Of a stretch of DNA of 11,052 bases, positions 1 to 5,942 are shown piece by piece. How positions within the stretch are numbered: position 1 is the first letter of the stretch; every line of letters begins with the position of its first letter. Location: positions 1 to 11,052 of the forward strand of contig DMSR01000171.1 in the NCBI GenBank assembly GCA_003457145.1. The letters are read 5' to 3'. A program made the position numbers and the translations under genes. The notes beneath the pieces are model-generated. The model was not told where the DNA came from, searched no databases, and was given only the letters and a program-made list of their open reading frames with translations. The stretch comes from Bacillus sp. (in: firmicutes) (GTDB taxonomy: Bacteria; Bacillota; Bacilli; Bacillales; Cytobacillaceae).

Positions 1-1
1 A

Positions 2-1666
2 GCTGTACAAGCCGAAAGGGCCTGGAAGGCTAATTATACTGGTAAAAATGTCAAAGTAGCTATTCTGGACAGCGGGATATCCCCTCACCCAGACCTTAAA
101 ATTGCCGGAGGAGTATCTTTTGTTTCATATACCAATTCATTTTCAGATGATAATGGCCATGGAACACATGTGGCTGGAATCGTAGGGGCTCTCAATAATG
201 ATATAGGAACTGTAGGCGTTGCGCCTGATGCACAGATCTACGCGGTTAAAGTTCTGGACAGCAGGGGGAATGGGTATTTAAGTGACATCCTATCGGCTTT
301 GGATTGGGCCATTACAAATAAGATGGATATCGTCAATCTTAGCTTAGGATCCCTAGAAAAATCACCTATACTTGAATACACCATTAACAAGGCTTATAAC
401 GCTGGAACACTTATTGTAGCTGCTGGCGGAAACAGCGGGAACAAGGAAGGGACCGGAGATAATGTTGCATATCCAGCCAGATACAATTCAGTTATTGCCG
501 TTTCTGCTGTCGATCAGCAAAAAAATCGCGGAAGCTTTTCGGCTACAGGAAATTCAATAGAGTATTCTGCTCCTGGTGTTTCGATTCTAAGTACGTACTT
601 AAATAACGGATACGCAAGATTAACTGGCACTTCTATGGCAACTGGTTTCGTGACCGGTAACCTGGCATTATTAAAGGAGATTTACCCGACCATGACAAAC
701 AGTGAGCTCAGGGAACAACTGAAGAAAACGGCCTTTGATTTAGGAAATCCTGGAAGAGATCCATGGTTTGGCTACGGCTTGGTACAGTCTTCTCAAAGTC
801 CCGAAAGAATCGCTGGCAAGGATCGATTCGAGGTAGCGGTAAAAATAGCACAAAAAGGCTGGCCATCCTCCAGTACGGTGTTTATCAGTAATAATAATGC
901 CTTTGCTGATGCTTTATCAGCTGCTCCCTTAGCTTATAAAAAAGATGCTCCTCTTCTCTTGACCGGCCAGGCAAGTCTGCACCCCTTAACAAAAGCTGAA
1001 ATCAAAAGATTAGGCGCATCGGAAGTCATCATCATTGGCGGAAAGGGCAGCGTCGGCGAAAGCATTGAAGCTGAATTAAGGAATATGGGGAAAAGCGTCA
1101 GAAGAATTGGCGGGAAGAACCGTTTTGAGGTTTCCAGAAATATAGCATTGGAGCTGGGGGAATATCAGACTGCAATAGTGGCTAATGGACTGAACTTTCC
1201 AGATGCCATTTCCATCGCGCCTTATGCGGCTAAAAATGGCTTTCCAATCCTATTGACACGGCCCGAATATTTACCTCAGGAGACCATTGATGTATTGAAA
1301 AGAAAATCCCCACAGACAACAATTGTAGTTGGGGGCGAAGCAAGTGTAAACAAAGCAGTCTTTAATTTATTGCCAGGACCGACGCGGATTGGCGGAAAAG
1401 ACAGATACGAGGTAGCTGTAAATATTCATAATAAGTTTTTTCCCGAAACTGAGAAACTTTATATTGCAACCGGTTCAACCTTTGCCGATGCTTTAACTGG
1501 ATCCGTTTTGATTTCGAAGGAAAATACAACACTTTTACTAACAGGCAAAGAGACACTTCCTGATTCAGTTTCTACTGCACTGACAAATCGCAGCTACAAT
1601 AACTATATAATTTTAGGCGGAGTTGGGTCTGTTGGCAACGGGATTATCTCTTCGCTAAATAAGTAA
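2..1666 (+). CDS. Subtilisin-like S8 serine protease with three C-terminal CWB2 cell-wall-binding repeats (5' end outside window)
   Basis: The frame is open from base 2, so the true start, signal peptide and any propeptide lie upstream; 554 residues are visible. The catalytic triad is present: Asp in AILDSGI (visible residue 23), His in NGHGTHVAG (53), and Ser in GTSMA (211). The oxyanion Asn is in AAGGNSGN (144). An apparent GTG start at 170 is only the Val of the His motif and is not a real start. After the protease domain (to about 265) come three CWB2 repeats (about 269-364, 367-460, 462-554), each opening with R(I/A)GGK(D/N)R(F/Y)EVA and carrying the FADAL and (I/V)(I/V)(L/I/V)GG signatures. 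CWB2 repeats bind anionic wall polymers non-covalently, so the enzyme is inferred to be a wall-associated extracellular protease. One oddity: the usual GTSMAxPHVAG block reads GTSMATGFVTG, so the Pro-His after the catalytic Ser is replaced by Gly-Phe. The native substrate is unknown. Confidence 0.93.
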   Translation, partial: AVQAERAWKANYTGKNVKVAILDSGISPHPDLKIAGGVSFVSYTNSFSDDNGHGTHVAGIVGALNNDIGTVGVAPDAQIYAVKVLDSRGNGYLSDILSALDWAITNKMDIVNLSLGSLEKSPILEYTINKAYNAGTLIVAAGGNSGNKEGTGDNVAYPARYNSVIAVSAVDQQKNRGSFSATGNSIEYSAPGVSILSTYLNNGYARLTGTSMATGFVTGNLALLKEIYPTMTNSELREQLKKTAFDLGNPGRDPWFGYGLVQSSQSPERIAGKDRFEVAVKIAQKGWPSSSTVFISNNNAFADALSAAPLAYKKDAPLLLTGQASLHPLTKAEIKRLGASEVIIIGGKGSVGESIEAELRNMGKSVRRIGGKNRFEVSRNIALELGEYQTAIVANGLNFPDAISIAPYAAKNGFPILLTRPEYLPQETIDVLKRKSPQTTIVVGGEASVNKAVFNLLPGPTRIGGKDRYEVAVNIHNKFFPETEKLYIATGSTFADALTGSVLISKENTTLLLTGKETLPDSVSTALTNRSYNNYIILGGVGSVGNGIISSLNK

Positions 1667-1679
1667 TAAATTTTAGCAG

Positions 1680-1718
1680 AAAACCATTTGCAATCGAATG
1701 GTTTTTCTTTTTTCTCAA
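1680..1718 (+). terminator. Rho-independent terminator of the protease gene
   Basis: The arms AAAACCATT (1680-1688) and AATGGTTTT (1697-1705) pair perfectly. The stem can extend by T-G and G-C to leave a four-base CAAT loop. A T-rich run follows (to about 1714). It lies 14 bases after the protease stop codon. Confidence 0.85.
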
Positions 1719-1836
1719 AAATTGACACAAAATGAAAATAAATAAATGAACCTAAAATATATTACTGAACTTGATCCTCAAATGATTACACTTTATTATT
1801 AGCAATCTATTTTCCAATGAATCAAAAATAGAATTA

Positions 1837-1845
1837 TGCTAAAAT
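1837..1845 (+). promoter_or_regulatory. Probable extended -10 promoter for the acyltransferase gene
   Basis: TG-C-TAAAAT (1837-1845) is an extended -10 element (TGnTATAAT type, one mismatch). It lies 42 bases ahead of the acyltransferase start. No good -35 is seen at 17 bases, which extended -10 promoters tolerate. A perfect TTGACA at 1722-1727 is too far upstream to pair with it. Confidence 0.45.
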
Positions 1846-1887
1846 AGTAGTGCTCTAAAAAAGTAATGTTAGAATAATGGAGGCACT

Positions 1888-2880
1888 ATGAAGTACAATC
1901 ATACGATTGATAAGTTAAAGTTTTTCGCTGCAATTGCTGTTGTTCTAATCCATACAACTGGATCCATCCAACAATTTGGCCTTGCAACAGTAGCAAATTA
2001 TCATGTATATAGACCCTTACTCGATATTGCAGTACCTTTCTTCTTTGCTGCTTCGGGTTATTTTCTTTCGGCAAAAAATGCGAACTACCTTCCTGGCTAT
2101 GTAAAGAAAATCCTCTCTATTTATATTTCCTTTACGCTATTCTATCTAGTATACAAATTTATAATCATCATTACAGACCGCTTAATGATAGATGCTCCCT
2201 TTTGGAACGGTATCCAAAAAGCACTTCAAAGCATGACTATAAAAGGGTTGATGAATGGTTCCCTTGGTTCCTTTCATTTATGGTTCTTAGCTGCGTTAAT
2301 TATCTCTACTCTTCTACTATTTATTTGTATGCGTTTTTCTTTAAGACCTTCAAGTATATTTCTGTTAGCTGCTGTTCTTTATTTCTCAAATCTAGTTGGT
2401 ATTCTGACTTTTAACGATGTGTTTATTTATGGCGGATTTGCTAAAGGCTTTTTCTACCTTTCTATGGGTTATTATTTGGGACATAAAGAAAATACGCAAA
2501 TAAAAAATCCAATGATTGGTTTCATCAGTTCCATATTGATTTTCACTTTACTTTCATACTATAACTCGGCCTTAAGTATCGTTTTTTTAATGGCCGCTAC
2601 ATTTTACTTAGTGGTTGCTGCTATTCAAAAACCAGGGGAACAAAGTTTTTTTTCCAGACTGGGCGCCTATTCCTTAAATATTTATATCCTGCATATTTTT
2701 GTGTATCAGAGTATAAATAAAATTTATATTTACTCAGGAATAACAGAATATTATAAGATTCCCACTTATTATTTAATCGTTACACTTTTTTCAATCATCA
2801 TCCCTATTATATTGTATAGACCCGTTGACAAACTCCTTGCTGTGCCTGTTTCAAAATGGATATATAAACTCACAGATTAG
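1888..2880 (+). CDS. Acyltransferase-3 family integral membrane protein
   Basis: A 330-residue, very hydrophobic protein with about nine to ten predicted membrane spans. It matches the acyltransferase-3 family (PF01757), whose members transfer acetyl or other acyl groups onto extracytoplasmic glycans and lipids. Signatures seen: an N-terminal IDKLKFFAAIAVVLIH segment with the family His at residue 22; VPFFFAASGYF (49-59); SFHLWFLAAL (128-137) with a second conserved His at 130; and SLNIYILHIFVY (262-273) near the C-terminus. There is no SGNH esterase domain, so it is the short form rather than full-length OatA type. GGAGG (1879-1883) precedes the ATG by only four bases, which is rather close. 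The gene has its own promoter and terminator and is monocistronic. The acceptor cannot be told; an exopolysaccharide, wall polymer or lipid-linked sugar is possible. Confidence 0.9.
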   Translation: MKYNHTIDKLKFFAAIAVVLIHTTGSIQQFGLATVANYHVYRPLLDIAVPFFFAASGYFLSAKNANYLPGYVKKILSIYISFTLFYLVYKFIIIITDRLMIDAPFWNGIQKALQSMTIKGLMNGSLGSFHLWFLAALIISTLLLFICMRFSLRPSSIFLLAAVLYFSNLVGILTFNDVFIYGGFAKGFFYLSMGYYLGHKENTQIKNPMIGFISSILIFTLLSYYNSALSIVFLMAATFYLVVAAIQKPGEQSFFSRLGAYSLNIYILHIFVYQSINKIYIYSGITEYYKIPTYYLIVTLFSIIIPIILYRPVDKLLAVPVSKWIYKLTD

Positions 2881-2909
2881 AAATTACAACTATATTTACC
2901 ACCAGTAAT

Positions 2910-2940
2910 GATCCCAATTTTTCTTGGGATCTTTTCTTTT
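2910..2940 (+). terminator. Rho-independent terminator of the acyltransferase gene
   Basis: GATCCCAA (2910-2917) and TTGGGATC (2924-2931) form a perfect 8-bp stem with a six-base loop, followed by TTTTCTTTT. It begins 30 bases after the stop codon. Confidence 0.9.
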
Positions 2941-2973
2941 GGAGAAGTTTAAAGTGGTTCGTTATTTTTATCG

Positions 2974-3000
2974 TTGAAATAATGAATTTTTTGTTATACT
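2974..3000 (+). promoter_or_regulatory. Sigma-A promoter upstream of the 36-residue microprotein
   Basis: TTGAAA (2974-2979) and TATACT (2995-3000) each match consensus at five of six bases. The spacer is short (15), but a TG one base before the -10 makes it an extended -10 promoter. Transcription would start near 3007, leaving a leader of about 160 bases before the small ORF. That leader holds no clear riboswitch or second good ORF. Confidence 0.55.
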
Positions 3001-3167
3001 TGCTCGCTTTATGGAGAGAAAGTAAGGAATTCGTAGCAGAATATGCAGTTTTTTTGTTTTTAAAATTGAAGGAGACCTGGAGATTAAACAGAATTTTATA
3101 AAAACAAAGAATAATTTAATTGGTTAAAGGGTAATATATAAAAAAAACCAAGGGTGGATGTGATGTT

Positions 3168-3278
3168 ATGGAGCACGAAGGCAATTTTGCAATGGGCTTT
3201 TCATGGGCTGTCACACTTAGTATTCCTTTATGGATTTCTTTCCTTGGCTGGATGAAGTTTCTATTAAGCATTTTATAA
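3168..3278 (+). CDS. 36-residue hydrophobic microprotein, unknown function
   Basis: The short ORF starts MEHEGNFAMGF and continues with one long hydrophobic stretch rich in Trp (W14, W23, W28), ending in a hydrophobic tail. This fits a single-span or membrane-surface peptide with a short acidic N-terminus. The ribosome site reads GGATGTGAT (3156-3164), one mismatch from GGAGGTGAT, with the core seven bases before the ATG. A second ATG at 3163, in another frame (30 codons), falls inside that ribosome site and is therefore less likely. A promoter lies upstream and a strong terminator starts five bases after the stop, so the unit is complete on its own. I do not recognise the family. Being this short, it could still be a chance ORF. 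Confidence 0.55.
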   Translation: MEHEGNFAMGFSWAVTLSIPLWISFLGWMKFLLSIL

Positions 3279-3282
3279 ATAC

Positions 3283-3332
3283 AATAAAACAATACCCACT
3301 CGACTACATGGCCGAGTGGGTATTGTTTTATT
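3283..3332. terminator. Perfect 20-bp bidirectional terminator between the microprotein gene and galE
   Basis: The left arm (3283-3302) and right arm (3313-3332) are exact reverse complements over 20 bp, around a 10-base loop. The stem core is GC-rich (ACCCACTCG) and the outer part is A-rich on the left and T-rich on the right, giving a U-tract in either direction. It lies between convergent genes. The galE stop codon (3328-3330, minus strand) is inside the right arm. Confidence 0.92.
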
Positions 3333-4341
3333 CTGTATAACCCTTTGGGTTCTGTTCCTGCCATCGCCAAGAATCAAGGCACATGTCTTCTATCCCTTTT
3401 TTAGCTGCCCATCCTAGTTCCGCTTTGGCCTTTGCTGGATCAGCATAACAAACTGCCACGTCTCCAGGACGTCTCTCAGCTATCTGATAAGGTACTTTAT
3501 TCCCAGAAGCTTTTTCAAAAGCGGACACGAGTTGTAAGACACTATAACCTGTTCCGGTACCAAGGTTATATGCATCTACTCCATTAGATTCCATTACTTT
3601 TTCTAATGCCTTCAAATGACCCACTGCAAGGTCTACCACATGGATATAATCCCGTACTCCTGTCCCATCTACAGTCGAATAGTCATTTCCGAACACTTGA
3701 AGTTCTTTAAGTTTACCAACTGCCACCTGTGTAATATAAGGCATTAGGTTATTCGGGATACCATTGGGATCTTCGCCGATACGCCCGCTTTCATGTGCTC
3801 CAATCGGATTGAAATAACGAAGCAGAGCAATACTCCAGCTACTATCCGCTACATGCAAATCCTTTAAGATTTGTTCGATCATTAGTTTTGTACTGCCATA
3901 CGGGTTCGTCGTGCTAAGCGGGAAATCTTCTGAGATTGGCATCTTTTCCGGCATACCATAAACCGTTGCAGAAGAGCTGAACACTAGATTCTTCACCCTG
4001 AATTCTTGCATTACCTGGCAAAGGATTAATGTTCCTGTAAGATTGTTATGATAATAATGAAGCGGGATCGATACCGATTCCCCTACAGCTTTTAAACCTG
4101 CAAAATGTATAACAGCATCGATTTGGTTCTCTTCAAAAACCTTCGTAAGGGCTTGCCGATCGAGCAAATCCAATTCATAGAAGGAAAATTCCTTTCCGGC
4201 AATTTCTTTTACACGTCTTAAAGATTCCGGGTTACTGTTTGAAAAATTATCAACAACAATTATTTCCTTACCTGCATTCAATAATTCTATGCAAGTATGG
4301 CTGCCGATATAACCGGCACCCCCAGTTACTAAAATAGCCAT
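3328..4341 (-). CDS. galE: UDP-glucose 4-epimerase
   Basis: A 337-residue short-chain dehydrogenase/reductase-type epimerase of normal GalE length. It interconverts UDP-glucose and UDP-galactose in the cytosol with bound NAD, supplying galactose for polysaccharides or feeding the Leloir pathway. Seen: the Rossmann motif [11 protein letters not shown] (residues 6-16); FSSSATVYG (121-129) with the catalytic Ser; the catalytic YxxxK pair Y148 and K152 in [20 protein letters not shown] (174-186); and the C-terminal [12 protein letters not shown]. The start is set by AGGAGGA (4357-4351) nine bases before the ATG. No galK, galT or glycosyltransferase genes adjoin it, so here it stands alone. That suggests a role in envelope or exopolysaccharide precursor supply rather than galactose catabolism (inference). 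Confidence 0.97.
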   Translation of the reverse strand: MAILVTGGAGYIGSHTCIELLNAGKEIIVVDNFSNSNPESLRRVKEIAGKEFSFYELDLLDRQALTKVFEENQIDAVIHFAGLKAVGESVSIPLHYYHNNLTGTLILCQVMQEFRVKNLVFSSSATVYGMPEKMPISEDFPLSTTNPYGSTKLMIEQILKDLHVADSSWSIALLRYFNPIGAHESGRIGEDPNGIPNNLMPYITQVAVGKLKELQVFGNDYSTVDGTGVRDYIHVVDLAVGHLKALEKVMESNGVDAYNLGTGTGYSVLQLVSAFEKASGNKVPYQIAERRPGDVAVCYADPAKAKAELGWAAKKGIEDMCLDSWRWQEQNPKGYTE

Positions 4342-4409
4342 GAATTCTTTTCCTCCTATTTTATAAAGAAATAACTCGTATAACTATATAAAAACGCTAA
4401 TTAACACTA

Positions 4410-4418
4410 ATAATACCA
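4410..4418 (-). promoter_or_regulatory. Possible extended -10 promoter for galE
   Basis: On the minus strand, TGG-TATTAT reads as an extended -10 (TGnTATAAT, one mismatch). It lies about 70 bases upstream of the galE start. The -35 region is poor, and this AT-rich stretch offers other weak candidates. Confidence 0.3.
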
Positions 4419-4525
4419 AATTAAATAATACGATAAAAGAATTTGTCTCTCTATCGATCTCAATGTACTTTTTACATCATAGAATATTCAATAACTCACC
4501 ATATAATAACATACGTAATTTTTTC

Positions 4526-4539
4526 ATACATATATGTAT
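4526..4539. repeat. 14-bp perfect palindrome upstream of the 154-residue membrane protein gene
   Basis: ATACATATATGTAT is a perfect palindrome 29 bases before the 4569 start. A TATAAT hexamer sits just upstream (4502-4507), so the palindrome would fall close after the start point, where an operator could act. Being AT-only apart from two bases, it could also be chance. Confidence 0.3.
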
Positions 4540-4568
4540 ATTAAACTTCACAAACAAGGCGGTCTTAC

Positions 4569-5033
4569 ATGCGTAAAAAACACTCAACAAAATGGAAGTT
4601 AATTGTCCTATTAATTGTTATTATTTTTGTGTTTATTTTTGCCGTCAGATTCCTGTTTAAATCTCCCGAAAGCCAGGCAAAATTAAGTGTAAGTAGATTC
4701 TATACGTATGAACAAGAAGGCAATTTTTCAGATTCATGGAGTATGTTCCATCCATTTATGAAGCAAAAGTTTCCCAAGGCGTCCTTTATTCAGGATCGAG
4801 CACATGTATTTATAGGCCATTTCGGAGCCGATACTTTTACTTTTAAAGTTGGGGATGCTAAAGAAGTGAGTGGGTGGAAAGCAGCAAAAGGAGAAGCGCC
4901 TTTTAAGTCAGCTTACAAATTCGTAGTTACACAAAACTATAAAGGGAAATACGGTAAATTTAGTTTCAACCAGGATGTCTATGTTGTACAAATTAAAGAA
5001 GATTGGCTGATTCTATGGGATTATACTCAATGA
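4569..5033 (+). CDS. Membrane-anchored extracytoplasmic protein of unknown function, possible NTF2-like domain
   Basis: 154 residues. A basic N-terminus (MRKKHSTKWK) leads into one hydrophobic span (about 11-30); about 120 residues then follow that should lie outside the membrane. There is no lipobox cysteine, so this is an uncleaved anchor. The soluble part begins with a helix-like segment (AKLSVSRFYTYEQEGNFSDS) and a Trp-rich stretch. It ends in alternating beta-type segments (YKFVVTQ, QDVYVVQI, DWLILWDY). This pattern recalls small NTF2-like domains of Bacillus surface proteins and the N-terminal domain of MecA-type transpeptidases, but the match is by eye only. AAGGCGG (4556-4562) lies six bases before the ATG. 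No clear terminator follows. It appears monocistronic. Confidence 0.75.
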   Translation: MRKKHSTKWKLIVLLIVIIFVFIFAVRFLFKSPESQAKLSVSRFYTYEQEGNFSDSWSMFHPFMKQKFPKASFIQDRAHVFIGHFGADTFTFKVGDAKEVSGWKAAKGEAPFKSAYKFVVTQNYKGKYGKFSFNQDVYVVQIKEDWLILWDYTQ

Positions 5034-5171
5034 TTCATTAGCCTTTAAGTTACTGTAAACCAAATTAATTAAAAGCTATGTTAAGAAACCCATTTAAAAA
5101 TCCAACCATTGATAATAGCAAGATGTAACAAAAATTCACCAAGCCAATGAGAATTTACTCAGTTATTGTCG

Positions 5172-5200
5172 TTTCTTATCGAGAACATTTTATTTATAAT
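5172..5200 (+). promoter_or_regulatory. Probable sigma-A promoter for the 42-residue ORF
   Basis: A perfect TATAAT (5195-5200) lies 17 bases after a weak -35 (TTTCTT, 5172-5177). Transcription would begin near 5207, about 45 bases ahead of the ORF at 5252. Confidence 0.45.
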
Positions 5201-5251
5201 CGTTCTTTACTAAGGTAAAATTAAGATAACTAGTTTCGGGGAGGTTATAGG

Positions 5252-5380
5252 ATGCCATTGTTGCAGATGAAGGAAATTTTCACACCTCTTAAATTGTTCG
5301 GAATAAAGGTTTTTAAATGTAAGGAAGGATATACCTACGTGAAATTTTGGAACAAGCCAAGGAAGAAAATTCTCAGCTAA
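5252..5380 (+). CDS. 42-residue basic small protein, unknown function
   Basis: The ORF begins MPLLQMKEIFTPLKLFG and ends KPRKKILS. It has nine Lys and one Arg against two Glu, so it is strongly cationic, with one Cys (residue 23) and several aromatic residues. GGGGAGG (5238-5244) lies seven bases before the ATG, one of the best ribosome sites in the window, and a TATAAT lies upstream. The hairpin at 5414-5431 could stop this transcript as well as the opposing one. It is too short to place in a family by eye. The good signals favour a real gene, and a role as a small cytosolic or nucleic-acid-binding peptide would be a guess. Confidence 0.5.
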   Translation: MPLLQMKEIFTPLKLFGIKVFKCKEGYTYVKFWNKPRKKILS

Positions 5381-5403
5381 AGATATAGCAAACGTGTTTT
5401 AGG

Positions 5404-5431
5404 CATTATAAAAAGCAGACTGGTGTCTGCT
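5404..5431 (-). terminator. Terminator of the riboswitch-controlled 54-residue gene
   Basis: On the minus strand AGCAGAC and GTCTGCT (5431-5425 and 5420-5414) form a 7-bp stem around a four-base loop, followed by TTTTTATAATG. It starts directly after the stop codon at 5433. On the plus strand the tail is weaker, so it may be only partly bidirectional. Confidence 0.75.
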
Positions 5432-5432
5432 C

Positions 5433-5597
5433 TTACATTTTAGATATAAGTGAATACGCTTGCTGCCCATGGTAACTGGCTTTTTGTTTTAAATGGGCTT
5501 TCAATTTATCACATATTGCATCTTGAACAAGTGCTTCATTATAATTTTGCAGAAATAGATGGATTCTGTACTTCAAATTTATTAAGGTTTTAAACAC
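5433..5597 (-). CDS. 54-residue basic protein under a cyclic-di-GMP riboswitch, unknown function
   Basis: The chosen start is GTG at 5597-5595, because AGGAGG (5610-5605) lies seven bases upstream. A longer reading from a GTG at 5621 would put that ribosome site inside the coding region. The protein (MFKTLINLKYR ... YSLISKM) has seven Lys and one Arg against three acidic residues. It looks mostly alpha-helical and amphipathic, with one Cys (residue 29) and no clear membrane span or signal peptide. It is the only gene between the riboswitch and the terminator, so it is the likely direct output of c-di-GMP sensing. I do not recognise the family. It carries no GGDEF, EAL, PilZ or adhesin feature. 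Size and charge would fit a small partner or regulatory protein, but that is inference. Confidence 0.7.
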   Translation of the reverse strand: MFKTLINLKYRIHLFLQNYNEALVQDAICDKLKAHLKQKASYHGQQAYSLISKM

Positions 5598-5602
5598 ACT
5601 GA

Positions 5603-5642
5603 CTCCTCCTCTTTTTATCACATAAATCGCAGGAGATTTTTG
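5603..5642 (-). promoter_or_regulatory. Putative translational expression platform (anti-Shine-Dalgarno hairpin and switching arm)
   Basis: Just 3' of the aptamer the RNA carries CTCCT (5635-5631). This can pair with AGGAG in the ribosome site (minus-strand GAGGAGGAG, 5611-5603). Between them lies CGATTTATGTG (5629-5619), the exact 11-base complement of CACATAAATCG at the 5' end of the transcript (5749-5739). There is no U-tract before the coding start, so control is more likely at translation than at termination. Which state is on is inferred, not seen. Confidence 0.55.
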
Positions 5643-5742
5643 ATCGTATTCGGCAACTGGCTGACATGATCACTCAAAAGTGAAGGTAGTCCCTTTAGCT
5701 TTGCGTCACCATTTTTCAATGGTTTTGCCATTATCGTACGAT
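5643..5742 (-). promoter_or_regulatory. Cyclic-di-GMP-I (GEMM-I) riboswitch aptamer
   Basis: The minus strand shows the GEMM-I architecture in order. P1 5' side: GGCAA (5729-5725). First hairpin: ACCATT-GAAA-AATGGT (5723-5708) with the GNRA tetraloop that docks into the second hairpin. Junction: the hallmark GACGCAAAGC (5707-5698). Second hairpin: capped by TCACT-TTTG-AGTGA (5683-5670) and closing on the conserved CAGCC. P1 3' side: TTGCC (5656-5652). P1 can extend through ATCGTA (5742-5737) with TACGAT (5648-5643). This class binds the second messenger c-di-GMP. It sits between a promoter and the 54-residue ORF on the same strand. Confidence 0.93.
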
Positions 5743-5759
5743 TTATGTGTTCTGTTACC

Positions 5760-5788
5760 AAGATATCGAATATAACTGGTTTTGTTAA
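5760..5788 (-). promoter_or_regulatory. Sigma-A promoter of the riboswitch transcript
   Basis: On the minus strand TTAACA (5788-5783, five of six) and TATCTT (5765-5760, four of six) are separated by exactly 17 bases. The predicted start, near 5753, lies just ahead of the CACATAAATCG arm at 5749. The full leader including this arm would therefore be transcribed. Confidence 0.65.
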
Positions 5789-5898
5789 GGGACTTTAGAC
5801 CTATTGATGCATCTATGTACAAATTTGTTAAGCAATTCTTGTTTACCCATATCCTCTTCTAGTAAAACATGTATTTTCAACTTTTATCAAAAAATAAC

Positions 5899-5935
5899 GC
5901 CTGTCCCCACTCTCCTAATGCAATTGGGGACAGGC
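5899..5935 (-). terminator. REP-like palindrome acting as terminator after telA
   Basis: GCCTGTCCCC (5899-5908) and GGGGACAGGC (5926-5935) are perfect 10-bp complements around a 17-base loop. On the minus strand the hairpin starts eight bases after the telA stop and is followed by GTTATTTTTTG, a usable U-tract. The GGTGCCTGTCCCC core resembles short repeats that I recall as common between genes in Bacillus relatives, so this may be a repeat copy recruited as a terminator. Confidence 0.7.
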
Positions 5936-5942
5936 ACCATTT

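Noticed and set aside
170..172. GTG at 170 as the start of the protease gene
   Set aside because: It encodes Val within the catalytic His motif GHGTHVAG; the frame is open to base 2 and includes the catalytic Asp upstream.
1722..1727. Perfect TTGACA that could be a -35
   Set aside because: No acceptable -10 lies 16-18 bases downstream; TAAAAT at 1753 is 25 bases away.
3087..3131. 14-codon frame starting at ATT after AAGGAG in the microprotein leader
   Set aside because: ATT is a very rare start and the frame is too short to support; it remains a possible leader peptide but without evidence.
5785..5850. 21-residue minus-strand ORF (starts MGKQELLNKF)
   Set aside because: The purine-rich GAAGAGG is only two bases from the ATG, there is no promoter, and the end overlaps the -35 of the riboswitch promoter.
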